DNA of 16,182 nt, from NCBI GenBank assembly GCA_036276695.1, contig DASUOI010000013.1, positions 1 to 16,182 on the forward strand, in the 5' to 3' direction. Numbering within the stretch: the first letter of the stretch is position 1; every line of letters starts with the position of its first letter. Position numbers and translations under genes: made by a program. Below the pieces are notes generated by a model, which worked only from the letters and a program-made list of their open reading frames with translations, did not search any database and was not told the DNA's origin. This DNA comes from JANWLD01 sp036276695. Its GTDB lineage: Bacteria; Patescibacteriota; Saccharimonadia; Saccharimonadales; 2-12-FULL-41-12. Shown piece by piece: positions 6,833 through 14,645 of the stretch.

Positions 6833-8461
6833 ATGAAAGGTGCTCGCCTGATAATATCGGTTCTGGTCATCTCGGTGCTGTCAGCCAGTACGCTTTTTGT
6901 CTTTGACGATCAACATACATCGGCCCTTTCCGGCAGCCAGTTCAGGGCCAACAGGATTATTGACGACAGTTTATTTTACCGTTCGGCTGATATGTCTCCT
7001 TCCCAGATTCAAAATTTTCTTAACAGCAAAGTGCCCTCTTGCGACACGAACCATGCTGAGACTTCGAGCCCGAATGATTCCGGGCCGCCTTACACCTGTC
7101 TAAAAAATTTTAAGCAGAACACCCCTTCTAGGACAGATGGTTTAGGTTTGTGTAACCCCTTAGGTGCTAGGAGTAACCGCAGTGCAGCCGCAATTATATA
7201 TGACGTCTCTCGCGTCTGTGGCGTGAGCGCGAAGGTAATCATAGTAACCCTGCAGAAAGAACAAAGCCTGATTACCGATACCTGGCCATGGGACATCCAA
7301 TACAGAAGCGCCATGGGTTATGGTTGTCCGGACACAGCACCCTGCGATAGTGAGTACTACGGGTTCTTCAACCAAGTTTATAATGCCGCGAGGCAATTCA
7401 AGCGTTACAAGTCTTTTCCCGGCAATTACAATTACCGGGCCGGATTTACCAGCTTTATCCAATGGCATCCTAACGCCGGATGCGGCGGTTCAAACGTAAA
7501 GTTAAGCAATCATGCCACAGCCGGCTTGTATAATTACACTCCGTATCGTCCCAACCAAGCTGCCCTGAATAATTTGTATGGAGAAGGAAACAGTTGTAGC
7601 TCGTATGGCAACCGCAACTTTTGGCGGCTTTATAACGATTGGTTTGGTGGAACACTCACAAACCTTGGCCCTGACAGGCATCAAATCGGTGATTGGGACG
7701 GTGATGGCCAGGATGAGGTCGGTCTGCTAAGGCATGACGAACATTTCCTTAACTATAACCATTCCGGACCGGCCGAAGAAGATTTCATCTACGGGTCGAG
7801 CCGTGACGGTTTCCTTGTCGGCGACTGGGACGGTGACGGTAATGATGAGATCGGACTTAAAGAAGGAAATACTTACTCCTTCAACTATGACAATGATACT
7901 GATTCGGAAGTCAGGTTCTCGTTCGGTCGGAACACAGACCATGCCTTTGTCGGTGATTGGGACGGTGACGGTGCTGATGAGATAGGCCTACGCCGGGGAC
8001 AGACGTATTTCTTGGATTACGATAGTTCGTCCGGACCGGAAGCTACCTTTGGGTTTGGCCGCGAAACCGACATGTCCTTCGCAGGGGATTGGAACCGGGA
8101 TGGCAAGGACGACATCGGCTTGCGCCGGGGACAGAAATATTTCTTCAGCTTTACTAATTCATCCGGTGCAGATAGATCGTTTAGTTTCGGCCGCGAAACC
8201 GATACTCTCATAGTCGGTGATTGGGACGGTGATGACAGAGACGAAGTGAGTTTACGGCGGGGGCAGACATACTTCCTAAATTACGGCTTGACGTCGGGGG
8301 CCAACGTCGCATTCAGTTTCGGCCGCGAAACCGATACTCTCATAGTCGGTGACTGGGATGATGATGGTACTGACGAGATCGGACTGCGCCGGAATTCAAC
8401 ATACTTCTTGGATTACGATCACGTTTCCGGACCCGAAGTAACATACACTTTTGGGCGCTGA
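6833..8461 (+). CDS. Secreted lysozyme-like/FG-GAP repeat protein
   Basis: This 542-residue exported protein has a signal peptide (hydrophobic core about 6-24, likely cleavage after TSALS near 33). The N-terminal domain (35-272) contains SAAAIIYDVSRVCGVSAKVI followed by LQKEQSLITD (140-149). Glu143 fits the catalytic Glu of lytic-transglycosylase or glucosaminidase-like folds. The domain also holds MGYGCPDTAPCDSEYYGF (161-178), several paired cysteines, and NRNFWRLYNDWFG (260-272). Six FG-GAP-like calcium repeats of exactly 44 residues follow, with DxDxDG-type loops at 287, 331, 375, 419, 463 and 507; repeats 4 and 5 have altered ligands (DWNRDG, DWDGDD). The protein stops exactly at the end of a repeat. 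It probably acts on the wall of the producer or of a host cell, with the repeats forming a propeller-like binding module. Enzyme activity is inferred. Confidence 0.8.
   Translation: MKGARLIISVLVISVLSASTLFVFDDQHTSALSGSQFRANRIIDDSLFYRSADMSPSQIQNFLNSKVPSCDTNHAETSSPNDSGPPYTCLKNFKQNTPSRTDGLGLCNPLGARSNRSAAAIIYDVSRVCGVSAKVIIVTLQKEQSLITDTWPWDIQYRSAMGYGCPDTAPCDSEYYGFFNQVYNAARQFKRYKSFPGNYNYRAGFTSFIQWHPNAGCGGSNVKLSNHATAGLYNYTPYRPNQAALNNLYGEGNSCSSYGNRNFWRLYNDWFGGTLTNLGPDRHQIGDWDGDGQDEVGLLRHDEHFLNYNHSGPAEEDFIYGSSRDGFLVGDWDGDGNDEIGLKEGNTYSFNYDNDTDSEVRFSFGRNTDHAFVGDWDGDGADEIGLRRGQTYFLDYDSSSGPEATFGFGRETDMSFAGDWNRDGKDDIGLRRGQKYFFSFTNSSGADRSFSFGRETDTLIVGDWDGDDRDEVSLRRGQTYFLNYGLTSGANVAFSFGRETDTLIVGDWDDDGTDEIGLRRNSTYFLDYDHVSGPEVTYTFGR
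8183..8220 (+). repeat. 38-bp perfect direct repeat, copy 1
   Basis: These 38 bases recur without change at 8315-8352, exactly 132 bp (one repeat unit) downstream. The flanks differ at once on both sides (T/C at each end). Such a sharply bounded identity inside otherwise diverged units points to recent gene conversion or unequal crossing over. Confidence 0.85.
8315..8352 (+). repeat. 38-bp perfect direct repeat, copy 2
   Basis: Second copy of the identity at 8183-8220. It encodes the SFGRETDTLIVGD junction between the fifth and sixth calcium-loop units. Confidence 0.85.
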
Positions 8462-8478
8462 GCATTCGACATTATGAT

Positions 8479-8507
8479 TGGTCATAGCCCTGGTTTGGGC
8501 TTAGAAT
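8479..8507 (+). promoter_or_regulatory. Possible promoter for the 8521 glycosyltransferase
   Basis: TGGTCA at 8479-8484 (four of six to TTGACA), a 17-base spacer, and TAGAAT at 8502-8507 (five of six to TATAAT). The expected start is near 8514, about seven bases before the ATG at 8521. The 59-base gap after the FG-GAP gene holds nothing else I can recognise, and no terminator hairpin. Confidence 0.4.
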
Positions 8508-8520
8508 AGTTATATTGAAG

Positions 8521-9813
8521 ATGTCCGATTTTTTATCCACGACGAAGAAAAAGCTCAAAAGCATTGAACCCCTCCGAGCAAATTACCGGCGTGTTTATAA
8601 AATAGTCGACCACACCATCCACGGCCGGTTTTACAGCGCTTTTAAAATCGCCAATCATTACAATCCTATTTATCGCTTGACGGTCAGAAGCCCCCGATAT
8701 AACAAATGGCGGCAGAGGCATAAATTGTATGAGACTTTGCGCAGGGTTTATTCCTACCCTGCCACCGACAAAAGCAAATACAAAATAGCCCTGGTTTTTC
8801 GCGATGCGGACTTTTTCCTTTCCAGCTCGGCATTCATCCGCCTAATCAGCCCGCTGAGTGATAAATCGCTTAAGAACAAAGTGTCGTTCAAGATTTTTTC
8901 CGCCCAGAACCTGCCGGCGGCGATTGATGCGGACTTCACGATAGTCCAGCGCACGGCTTTTGACCACTTACCTGAAGCAAAAGAATTCATCCAAAAGACC
9001 CGCGAGCGAAAAGCCAAGGTCATAGTCGATAATGACGATGCATTTCACGAGATAAGCGAAAGCCACCCCGAATATCACGAGCAGATAGAGCGGGTAGAGG
9101 CCATGGAATATCTGCTAAAAGAAGCCGTTCAGCTGTGGTTGTCGGAGAAATCCCTTGTCCCATCGCAACACAAAGAAAAATCCATCGTAGTCCGCAACAG
9201 TTTGGATAAAAGACTATGGACAGCTAATACCGGGCGCAAGCCACCAACCCGGAAAATCCAGATGGTCTACATGGGCACGGCAACCCACGACGCGGATCTG
9301 GAGATGATACTGCCGGCTTTGGATAGCCTGCATAAAAAACATCCCGGCTCTTTCCGCCTGACCGTTATCGGAATATCTTCGGATCTGCCGCGACGAAAGT
9401 GGATGCGCCAGCTGTTCGCGCCAAAGTACGGCTCGATTTATCCGAACTTTGTCCGCTGGTTCGTGCGTAAAGGCCCGTTCGATATCGGCTTATCGCCGCT
9501 GGTCGATAATAAGTTCAATCGGGCCAAGTCCGACATCAAGTGCCTTGATTATCTGGCCGCGGGAATCGTCCCGGTCGTTTCAGACATCCTGCCCTATTGG
9601 GGGGAAGAAATCCAGGAGTTCATAGTCAAAATCAAGAATGATAAAAACGCGTGGGTAGATGGGCTTTCCAGGATAGTATCGGCTCCGGACAAGTTCAGGA
9701 AGGACAAGGCCAAGATCATCCCCGAGGCTCAAAAGTACATCTGGCAAAAACGCTCATCGGCCAAAACAGCCAAAACCTTGTTCAAACACCTGGAAGAACT
9801 CAAATCAAAATAG
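8521..9813 (+). CDS. GT4-like glycosyltransferase
   Basis: This 430-residue protein is probably a GT-B glycosyltransferase that adds one sugar of the surface polymer at the cytoplasmic membrane. An N-terminal basic, amphipathic extension (about 1-80) precedes the acceptor domain, which starts with KYKIALVFRDADFFLSSSAF (86-105). The donor domain carries IQMVYMGTATHDADLEMILPAL (246-267) and GPFDIGLSPLVDNKFNRAKSDIKCLDYLAAG (318-348). This last block is the typical C-terminal signature of this subfamily, with Asp343 where most GT4 enzymes have the second Glu of EX7E. The ATG at 8521 is preferred over the in-frame TTG two codons upstream because the latter sits closer to the likely transcription start. 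It converges with the Fic gene, with six bases between stops. Donor sugar unknown. Confidence 0.75.
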   Translation: MSDFLSTTKKKLKSIEPLRANYRRVYKIVDHTIHGRFYSAFKIANHYNPIYRLTVRSPRYNKWRQRHKLYETLRRVYSYPATDKSKYKIALVFRDADFFLSSSAFIRLISPLSDKSLKNKVSFKIFSAQNLPAAIDADFTIVQRTAFDHLPEAKEFIQKTRERKAKVIVDNDDAFHEISESHPEYHEQIERVEAMEYLLKEAVQLWLSEKSLVPSQHKEKSIVVRNSLDKRLWTANTGRKPPTRKIQMVYMGTATHDADLEMILPALDSLHKKHPGSFRLTVIGISSDLPRRKWMRQLFAPKYGSIYPNFVRWFVRKGPFDIGLSPLVDNKFNRAKSDIKCLDYLAAGIVPVVSDILPYWGEEIQEFIVKIKNDKNAWVDGLSRIVSAPDKFRKDKAKIIPEAQKYIWQKRSSAKTAKTLFKHLEELKSK

Positions 9814-9819
9814 GATCTA

Positions 9820-10902
9820 TCAGGCTATGAGGCTTATGAGCCTTGGGAAAAAGTAAACTTTGGCTCCGTGAGGCGCTTTTATGCCGTCAAGTTGAGTCAA
9901 GATGCTGTCCCGTCCAAGCTGCTGCACTAAAGTAGTTATGGTTAACCTGGTTGCGCCCAGTTTTCCAATAGCTTCGGGGATAGAAAAAACAGGGTTTTCA
10001 AAGATAAAATCTATCAATTGCGTCATATATGGAGATTGTGATGTTTTATATTTTTCATGCAGTTGAGCATTGAGACTTAATATTCTATCTACTAAATTAA
10101 TAGAGATGTTGCATTGTTCCCTTATCGACTCTAGAAAGAAAATAATCCAAGGTGTAATATCTCTCGTCCTATCCACCTCTCGTAATCTTTCTCTGTATTC
10201 CACAGACTTCTTTTCGAAATGCTCGCTTGTATATAAAACAGGTGCAGATATTGATTTTTGATAATGCAATAAAGCTGGTATGAGCATCCTTCCTATTCTG
10301 CCATTACCATCTTCAAAGGGGTGAATTGCCTCAAACTGATAGTGAAATATGGCTACTTTAATAAGCGGAGATTCTTCAGCTTTATTAAAATACTCCAGCA
10401 GATTGTCCATATAAGGCCTGACTTGCGCATGATGCGGTGCTACGTAAAGAGCTTTGCCTATGGGCGTATTATCATCTTCGCCAATCCAAGCATCTACCTC
10501 TCTATACTTCCCAAGGGTTCCCTTGTGAAGAGTATTACTCAGCAGAGTCTTATGCAAGGAGCGGATGTTCGAGTGAGTTATACTTTTACGCTTACTCAGC
10601 GTAATCGCATCACGCATTGCTCGTCGGTAGTTAGCTACCACAACCGTATCTTGCTTTGGCGCTTTGCCAGTAGCATCCATGACTAGTACGTCCTTTGAGT
10701 CAGTTATCGTACCTTCTATCTTGGAACTTAACGCTGCTTCTCGCGTAAGAAGGGGTTTTATTAGGTGGTCTGAATTTGAAATTTTTTTATGTGCAACCTG
10801 TAGCATCCCTAAAGCATATGAAGCACTTTCTAATTCCCTATAATAACTAGAAACGTCTAACTTCTTGAGAGGTAACAGGGGAGGGTTTCCATATTTTGTC
10901 AT
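9820..10902 (-). CDS. Fic family protein AMP-transferase, class II self-inhibited
   Basis: Fic enzymes usually transfer AMP from ATP to a Thr, Ser or Tyr hydroxyl of a target protein. This 360-residue protein has an intact active-site motif HPFEDGNGR (194-202) with the catalytic His194, and an N-terminal inhibitory motif SSKIEG (59-64, fitting [ST]xxxE[GN], with Glu63). It should therefore be held inactive until Glu63 is moved. The order is an N-terminal Fic_N-like segment (about 8-80), the Fic core (105-235) and a C-terminal winged-helix-like tail (about 285-345), as in many stand-alone bacterial Fic proteins. The ATG at 10902 has no Shine-Dalgarno sequence. Its base composition is AT-richer than the glycosyltransferase genes on either side (about 38% GC in a sampled line), which suggests separate acquisition. 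Its target is unknown, and no antitoxin gene is seen beside it. Confidence 0.9.
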   Translation of the reverse strand: MTKYGNPPLLPLKKLDVSSYYRELESASYALGMLQVAHKKISNSDHLIKPLLTREAALSSKIEGTITDSKDVLVMDATGKAPKQDTVVVANYRRAMRDAITLSKRKSITHSNIRSLHKTLLSNTLHKGTLGKYREVDAWIGEDDNTPIGKALYVAPHHAQVRPYMDNLLEYFNKAEESPLIKVAIFHYQFEAIHPFEDGNGRIGRMLIPALLHYQKSISAPVLYTSEHFEKKSVEYRERLREVDRTRDITPWIIFFLESIREQCNISINLVDRILSLNAQLHEKYKTSQSPYMTQLIDFIFENPVFSIPEAIGKLGATRLTITTLVQQLGRDSILTQLDGIKAPHGAKVYFFPRLISLIA

Positions 10903-10926
10903 AGTATGTATAAGTTTAGGTCATTT

Positions 10927-10932
10927 ATTATA
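10927..10932 (-). promoter_or_regulatory. -10 box of the Fic gene
   Basis: The minus strand reads TATAAT, a perfect -10 hexamer. The -35 candidate 17 bases upstream is poor. The expected start is near 10920, giving a leader of about 18 bases before the ATG at 10902. The 118-bp gap 10903-11020 otherwise holds only a short inverted repeat at 10948-10963 and AT-rich sequence. Confidence 0.45.
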
Positions 10933-10947
10933 CATCATTGTAATACA

Positions 10948-10963
10948 GTATAAAAGCCTATAC
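10948..10963. promoter_or_regulatory. Short inverted repeat upstream of Fic (possible operator)
   Basis: GTATA and TATAC arms flank the six bases AAAGCC. The site lies just upstream of the Fic -10 box, overlapping where a -35 would be. The Fic protein has a winged-helix-like tail, so autoregulation is conceivable. Five-base arms in AT-rich DNA can easily arise by chance, so this is only a candidate. Confidence 0.2.
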
Positions 10964-11020
10964 ATGATCAACACCTACGCAGACAAGTAAGCGAACCATA
11001 AGGAATTTTAAGGCTTTTGA

Positions 11021-11947
11021 TTACCGGTGGACTTTGCTGTGGACTTTCGCAGCGGCCCGGTGGACCTTTTTGTTTTTTCTGAGTAGGTTCTTCAGTCGGC
11101 TTTTTACACTGGCGCGCACCTTTATGCCGGCCGCCTTTTCGGCTTCGGCTTCCCTGACCAACGCCTTCTTCATGTAATTCCTGACCGATTGCCGGTAAGT
11201 CGGATATCTTTTGTAGATAATCTTATTATTTTGCTCCAGCAGTTTAGCCTTTTGCGGCAATGTAAAACTCCGTGCCTCCAGATGGAACACGAATGCGTGA
11301 TTAGCCAGCACACTTTTGTATCCGCGTTTTCTGATCCTCAGGCAAAAGTCGTTTTCTTCGCCATAGCCGCGGCCGAAAACTTCGTCGAACAACCCGTATT
11401 TTTGTATCAGGGAACGCCTTATCAGCATGCAGAACCCGTGCGTAACCGGCACTTCGTTATACCGCGGCAGTAAATCTTTTATACCTAGCCAGATCTCGTA
11501 AGCCTTGTCCGGGTTTATCCCCTTATTCACAGCTTCGGACAACGGAATCGTCGTAATCGTAGCGTTGTTAGAACGGGGGGACACGGTGCCGACCTTGCTT
11601 CGCGCCTTTAGAATGAACTGCATTTCTCCCAAAAAGCCCTCCGTGACCTCGGTGTCGCTGTTCAGCAGTAATACGTCGTTGTCAGTCTTATCCAGCTCCA
11701 GCACGGCTCGGTTGCAGGTCTTTACAAAGCCCAGGTTCTTCGCGTTGCGATAATATTCGAAGTTATCCAGGCCCTTGATCGCTTTTTTGATGCGTTTTCT
11801 CATCAATTCCGGCTTTGGGCCGCAATCATTTATAAGGATTACCTTGTGTTTCTCATCGACATGTTTCTTCAGCGATTTTATACAGACCTTGAGCGATCTC
11901 CAATCGGCATACACCGGTACGACTATGGTTACTTTATTATCTTTCAT
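11021..11947 (-). CDS. GT2 glycosyltransferase, rhamnosyltransferase-like
   Basis: This 308-residue protein is a GT-A enzyme of the family that contains WbbL-type rhamnosyltransferases, transferring a sugar to a lipid-linked glycan in the cytoplasm. It shows TIVVPVYADWRSLKVCI (7-23), NAKNLGFVKTCNRAV (68-82), the metal-binding LLLNSDTEV (93-101, Asp98) and the late catalytic-region motif FGRGYGEENDFCLR (191-204). The C-terminal 45 residues are strongly basic and amphipathic, with a KVHRAAAKVHSKVHR end. The ATG at 11947 lies inside the upstream GT4 gene with an 11-base overlap, implying coupled translation. It is the last gene of the five-gene minus-strand unit; no terminator hairpin with a T-run follows its stop at 11021. 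Rhamnose as donor is a guess from family. Confidence 0.8.
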   Translation of the reverse strand: MKDNKVTIVVPVYADWRSLKVCIKSLKKHVDEKHKVILINDCGPKPELMRKRIKKAIKGLDNFEYYRNAKNLGFVKTCNRAVLELDKTDNDVLLLNSDTEVTEGFLGEMQFILKARSKVGTVSPRSNNATITTIPLSEAVNKGINPDKAYEIWLGIKDLLPRYNEVPVTHGFCMLIRRSLIQKYGLFDEVFGRGYGEENDFCLRIRKRGYKSVLANHAFVFHLEARSFTLPQKAKLLEQNNKIIYKRYPTYRQSVRNYMKKALVREAEAEKAAGIKVRASVKSRLKNLLRKNKKVHRAAAKVHSKVHR

Positions 11948-13295
11948 ATCTACCGCTGTTAAGTATATTCCAAACCATGCGTCTGAGTAGTTTATAAGCG
12001 GCTCCGGCTTTCGCTCTCATCTGACGCCGGACCGTTTTTTTGGCTCGGGTTATCCGGCTTTCGCTTTTAATACGCTTATAATCACGCAGTCGGCTCATGT
12101 AGTTTATTCGTTTTTTGCTGGCTGGCAAGCCTTTTTGGGCGATTTGTTCGACTTTTTCAAGCGCATTTTGCGAGTTATGTTCGCTGTTCATCATCTCTGC
12201 CGTCTTTTTAGCAGAGTTTTTACCGTGTTTTTCTATTAAGCCTTTATCTTTCGCATAGTTGCGCAGGCAGGCAGTCAGTCCGTCTATATCACCTCTTTTG
12301 TATAGATAGCCGTTTTCTCCGGGCGTAACCATCTCCGGCGTGCCGCCGGCATCGGTGCCGACCACTGCCTTGCCGATGGCCATGTATTCGAACGTAACCC
12401 GGCCGAATGCCTCCCGGCGCGACGCCATCACGCCCACGTCGGCTAAAGCGACGAATGCCAGCGGGTTTTTCTGGTGGCCGACCAGATGCACTTTGTCCTT
12501 CAGCTTTTGGGTTTTTATGACCTTTAATATCTCGTCACGGTATTCTCTCGGCCCGTTGCCACCGACCAGGCACAACTCGGTATTTATGCCTTCCGCGTTC
12601 AGCTTGGCGACGGCTTTGACCACATCCAGCTGGCCTTTGCTTGGCGTCAAACTGCCGGTAGCAACCAGTTTCAGACTGTCTTTGCCCGTGAACGGATTTT
12701 TGATCCTTTGCCTGGATAATTTATTCAGTTTTGTTAAATCAAATGGATTATATAGGATAGTTATTCTGCTCTTTGGTATGTACTTACCCAAGTGTTTGCC
12801 AAGCGCCTTGGAATTCGTAAGTACCAGATTGGATAAATTGCCTACGTCTTGCAGTGTTTTCTCCCGGCCGATCTCATATATACGGCCGTGGTCCAAATCG
12901 CCGTATTCGCGCACGAACCATACGTGCGGGACTTTCTGGTTATACGCCGCCAGCGCCGCCCACGGGCAGACTATGGAGTTGGTAATAACTACGTCCGGCT
13001 TGGTCTTTTTGATGATTTTTTCAGTCTCTACGACTGCTCTGGTATTTTTCTCGGCCGCCCGCGCAATAGCTTCTTCGGTTTTTGGCGGATTGCCTTCCGA
13101 CCAGAAAGTATAGTCCAGTTCGTAGTACTTCCAGCCACGGTCGCGTAAGGCCTTGCCGAGCGTCCCGACCGGGATCCGCAAGATAAATTCCGGCTCGATG
13201 TCATGATCCTTTGTCCACAAATCAAACACGTCCAACAGGGACTTTTCCGCCCCGCCCACAAGCTCCGATATATGAGATAAGACAAGGATTTTCAT
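11937..13295 (-). CDS. GT4 glycosyltransferase with basic C-terminal extension
   Basis: This 452-residue protein is a typical retaining GT-B transferase of family GT4. It shows an N-terminal GGAEKSLLDVF segment (14-24), a linker with ILYNPFDLTKL (180-190), the donor-domain start LVATGSLTPSKGQLDVVKAV (210-229), VGGNGPREYRDEI (244-256), and a full EX7E motif at Glu295 and Glu303 in REAFGRVTFEYMAIG. After the fold ends (about 385) comes a 65-residue, very basic tail rich in Arg and Lys, which could hold it to the membrane or to partners. I start it at the ATG at 13295, which shares one base with the stop of the upstream gene (TGATG). A TTG seven codons upstream is in frame but adds no family sequence. 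The downstream GT2 gene overlaps it by 11 bases. Confidence 0.88.
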   Translation of the reverse strand: MKILVLSHISELVGGAEKSLLDVFDLWTKDHDIEPEFILRIPVGTLGKALRDRGWKYYELDYTFWSEGNPPKTEEAIARAAEKNTRAVVETEKIIKKTKPDVVITNSIVCPWAALAAYNQKVPHVWFVREYGDLDHGRIYEIGREKTLQDVGNLSNLVLTNSKALGKHLGKYIPKSRITILYNPFDLTKLNKLSRQRIKNPFTGKDSLKLVATGSLTPSKGQLDVVKAVAKLNAEGINTELCLVGGNGPREYRDEILKVIKTQKLKDKVHLVGHQKNPLAFVALADVGVMASRREAFGRVTFEYMAIGKAVVGTDAGGTPEMVTPGENGYLYKRGDIDGLTACLRNYAKDKGLIEKHGKNSAKKTAEMMNSEHNSQNALEKVEQIAQKGLPASKKRINYMSRLRDYKRIKSESRITRAKKTVRRQMRAKAGAAYKLLRRMVWNILNSGRYER

Positions 13296-14632
13296 CAATT
13301 TTTTATAAAGTTCCAAATGTTATCTAGAGCACCTTCCCAAGACAGCTTATCTACAGTTTTATATCCATTCTCCACTATCTTTTTTGTAAGGTTAGTGTTC
13401 TCCACAAGCTCTCCAATTGTAGCTGCCATAGCCTTTGGTGAAGGTTCGCTTATTAGACAGTTCTCTCCGTCTTTAAGTAACCATAAATTACTTTCATTCA
13501 TGTTAACAACCGTTGCAACCCCCGAAGCCATGAACTCTATTGGCTGGTAAGATGGATGTCTGGTTAACATAAAACAAAAACCAATATCACACGACCTATA
13601 TAAATCTGCTACTTCTTCTATGGTTCTTATAAGACCAAGGTTAGTAATCTGTTCCTCTAAACCATAGAGCGATTCATCCCATTCTGCACCGGCGATTACT
13701 ACTTCTATCCTTTCTCCATATTTTTTTAATAATTGTTTTATTGTTTCTGCTCCTAAATCGAATGCATTTCTTGGTTTAGTCGGCCTGCCATAAAAAAATA
13801 TTTTTGTTTTAGACGATTTCTTTTCGTGGCTGGAAGGATTATATACGTTTCTATTGATCCCGGGTGTAAAACTCATCGCTTCCATCCCGTGACGTGATTG
13901 AATTACCTCTAGCAAACCTCGTGTGTTGATTATGCCTTTGAATCCAAAACGATAGGTTGATTCAGAAAGCGCAGAAATTGGTCCTGCCGGGAAAAACAAA
14001 GGCTCATAATCTTGTATAAAATAGTATTTGCGCTTTGTTTTGTTGAACCGAAGCATTATATAGGCCGAATCCCAAAGCGTACAGAAAGCTATATCAGACT
14101 CTGGCAGTTGAGACGGGTTGTTTTCTTGAGTGTGATAACTTATTATTTTGTAATTTTTGAGGTCTGGAAAGTTTTGCGTTATTTGAGAGTTTAGCCACTT
14201 TTCATCAATTTCTTTATCTCCATAAATAATTATTCTATTGGTCACTCCTTCTTTGCCTAATTTTTCTATGAACCTAAAAATCGTATATAAACCACCGAAT
14301 GAAATGTGTTCAAACTTTGGGATAAACCAGTTCGCTGTAATTATTTTTCCCATTTTTCCAGAAGTTGCTGCTTGACTTTTAATAATATCTTCCTTTGTAA
14401 TTTGGAATAGTTCATTTGTAGAATATTTATAATTCTGCGTCAGTTTTGGATTTTTTCTATCATTTATTTCTTTATTAAGTTTTCTTTGCAACTCGTCTTT
14501 TTGCTTTAGTATGTTATTGATTTTTTTCTGTTGATCTTTAGTAAGTTCACGGAGTTTTTCTCTTTCAGAAACAATGCCTCTCACTACAGGAACCTTTTTT
14601 GCTGTTTTTTTAATTAAGGGGCGATATTTCAT
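13295..14632 (-). CDS. WsaF-like rhamnosyltransferase-type GT4 with N-terminal coiled coil
   Basis: This 445-residue protein resembles WsaF, the beta-1,2-rhamnosyltransferase of S-layer glycan synthesis. It starts with a basic stretch (1-20) and a coiled-coil segment (about 22-60, rich in Lys, Glu, Gln and Leu). The acceptor domain holds WFIPKFEHISFGGLYTIFRF (102-121) and the distinctive YYFIQDYEPLFFPAG (203-217). The donor domain has IFFYGRPTKPRNAFDLG (278-294) and RHPSYQPIEFMASG (358-371) with Glu366. The gene is clearly AT-rich (about 30% GC in a sampled line) against over 60% in parts of the next gene, so the cassette border falls at its stop codon. Its ATG lies 13 bases after the stop of the upstream GT2 gene. 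Rhamnose specificity is inferred from resemblance. Confidence 0.75.
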   Translation of the reverse strand: MKYRPLIKKTAKKVPVVRGIVSEREKLRELTKDQQKKINNILKQKDELQRKLNKEINDRKNPKLTQNYKYSTNELFQITKEDIIKSQAATSGKMGKIITANWFIPKFEHISFGGLYTIFRFIEKLGKEGVTNRIIIYGDKEIDEKWLNSQITQNFPDLKNYKIISYHTQENNPSQLPESDIAFCTLWDSAYIMLRFNKTKRKYYFIQDYEPLFFPAGPISALSESTYRFGFKGIINTRGLLEVIQSRHGMEAMSFTPGINRNVYNPSSHEKKSSKTKIFFYGRPTKPRNAFDLGAETIKQLLKKYGERIEVVIAGAEWDESLYGLEEQITNLGLIRTIEEVADLYRSCDIGFCFMLTRHPSYQPIEFMASGVATVVNMNESNLWLLKDGENCLISEPSPKAMAATIGELVENTNLTKKIVENGYKTVDKLSWEGALDNIWNFIKN

Positions 14633-14645
14633 AGCTGTTTATATT

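Larger units (their letters stand above)
7679..8458 (+). repeat. Six in-frame 132-bp tandem repeats (44-residue FG-GAP units)
   Basis: Six units of exactly 132 bp encode the pattern GDWDGDGxDEIGLRRG, then TYFLxY, then FSFGRETD. The period is constant: the first Asp of each calcium loop falls at residues 287, 331, 375, 419, 463 and 507. The last unit is cut right after FGR, so it lacks the ETD linker. Most units have diverged at the nucleotide level, except for one 38-base identity between units 4/5 and 5/6. Confidence 0.85.

Noticed and set aside
9830..9843. Hairpin AGGCT-TATG-AGCCT near the Fic/GT convergence
   Set aside because: A 5-bp stem inside the Fic coding region with no T-run on either strand; not a rho-independent terminator.
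10952..11018. Eight-base inverted repeat (AAAAGCCT at 10952-10959, AGGCTTTT at 11011-11018) between Fic and GT2
   Set aside because: The arms are 51 bases apart, too far for a terminator, and low-complexity; treated as chance.
12340..13113. Long plus-strand open frame of 257 codons
   Set aside because: It lies wholly inside the minus-strand GT4 gene, which has the EX7E motif and clear family sequence. The plus-strand translation is rich in Ser, Thr and Pro and shows no family motif, as expected of a shadow frame in GC-rich DNA.
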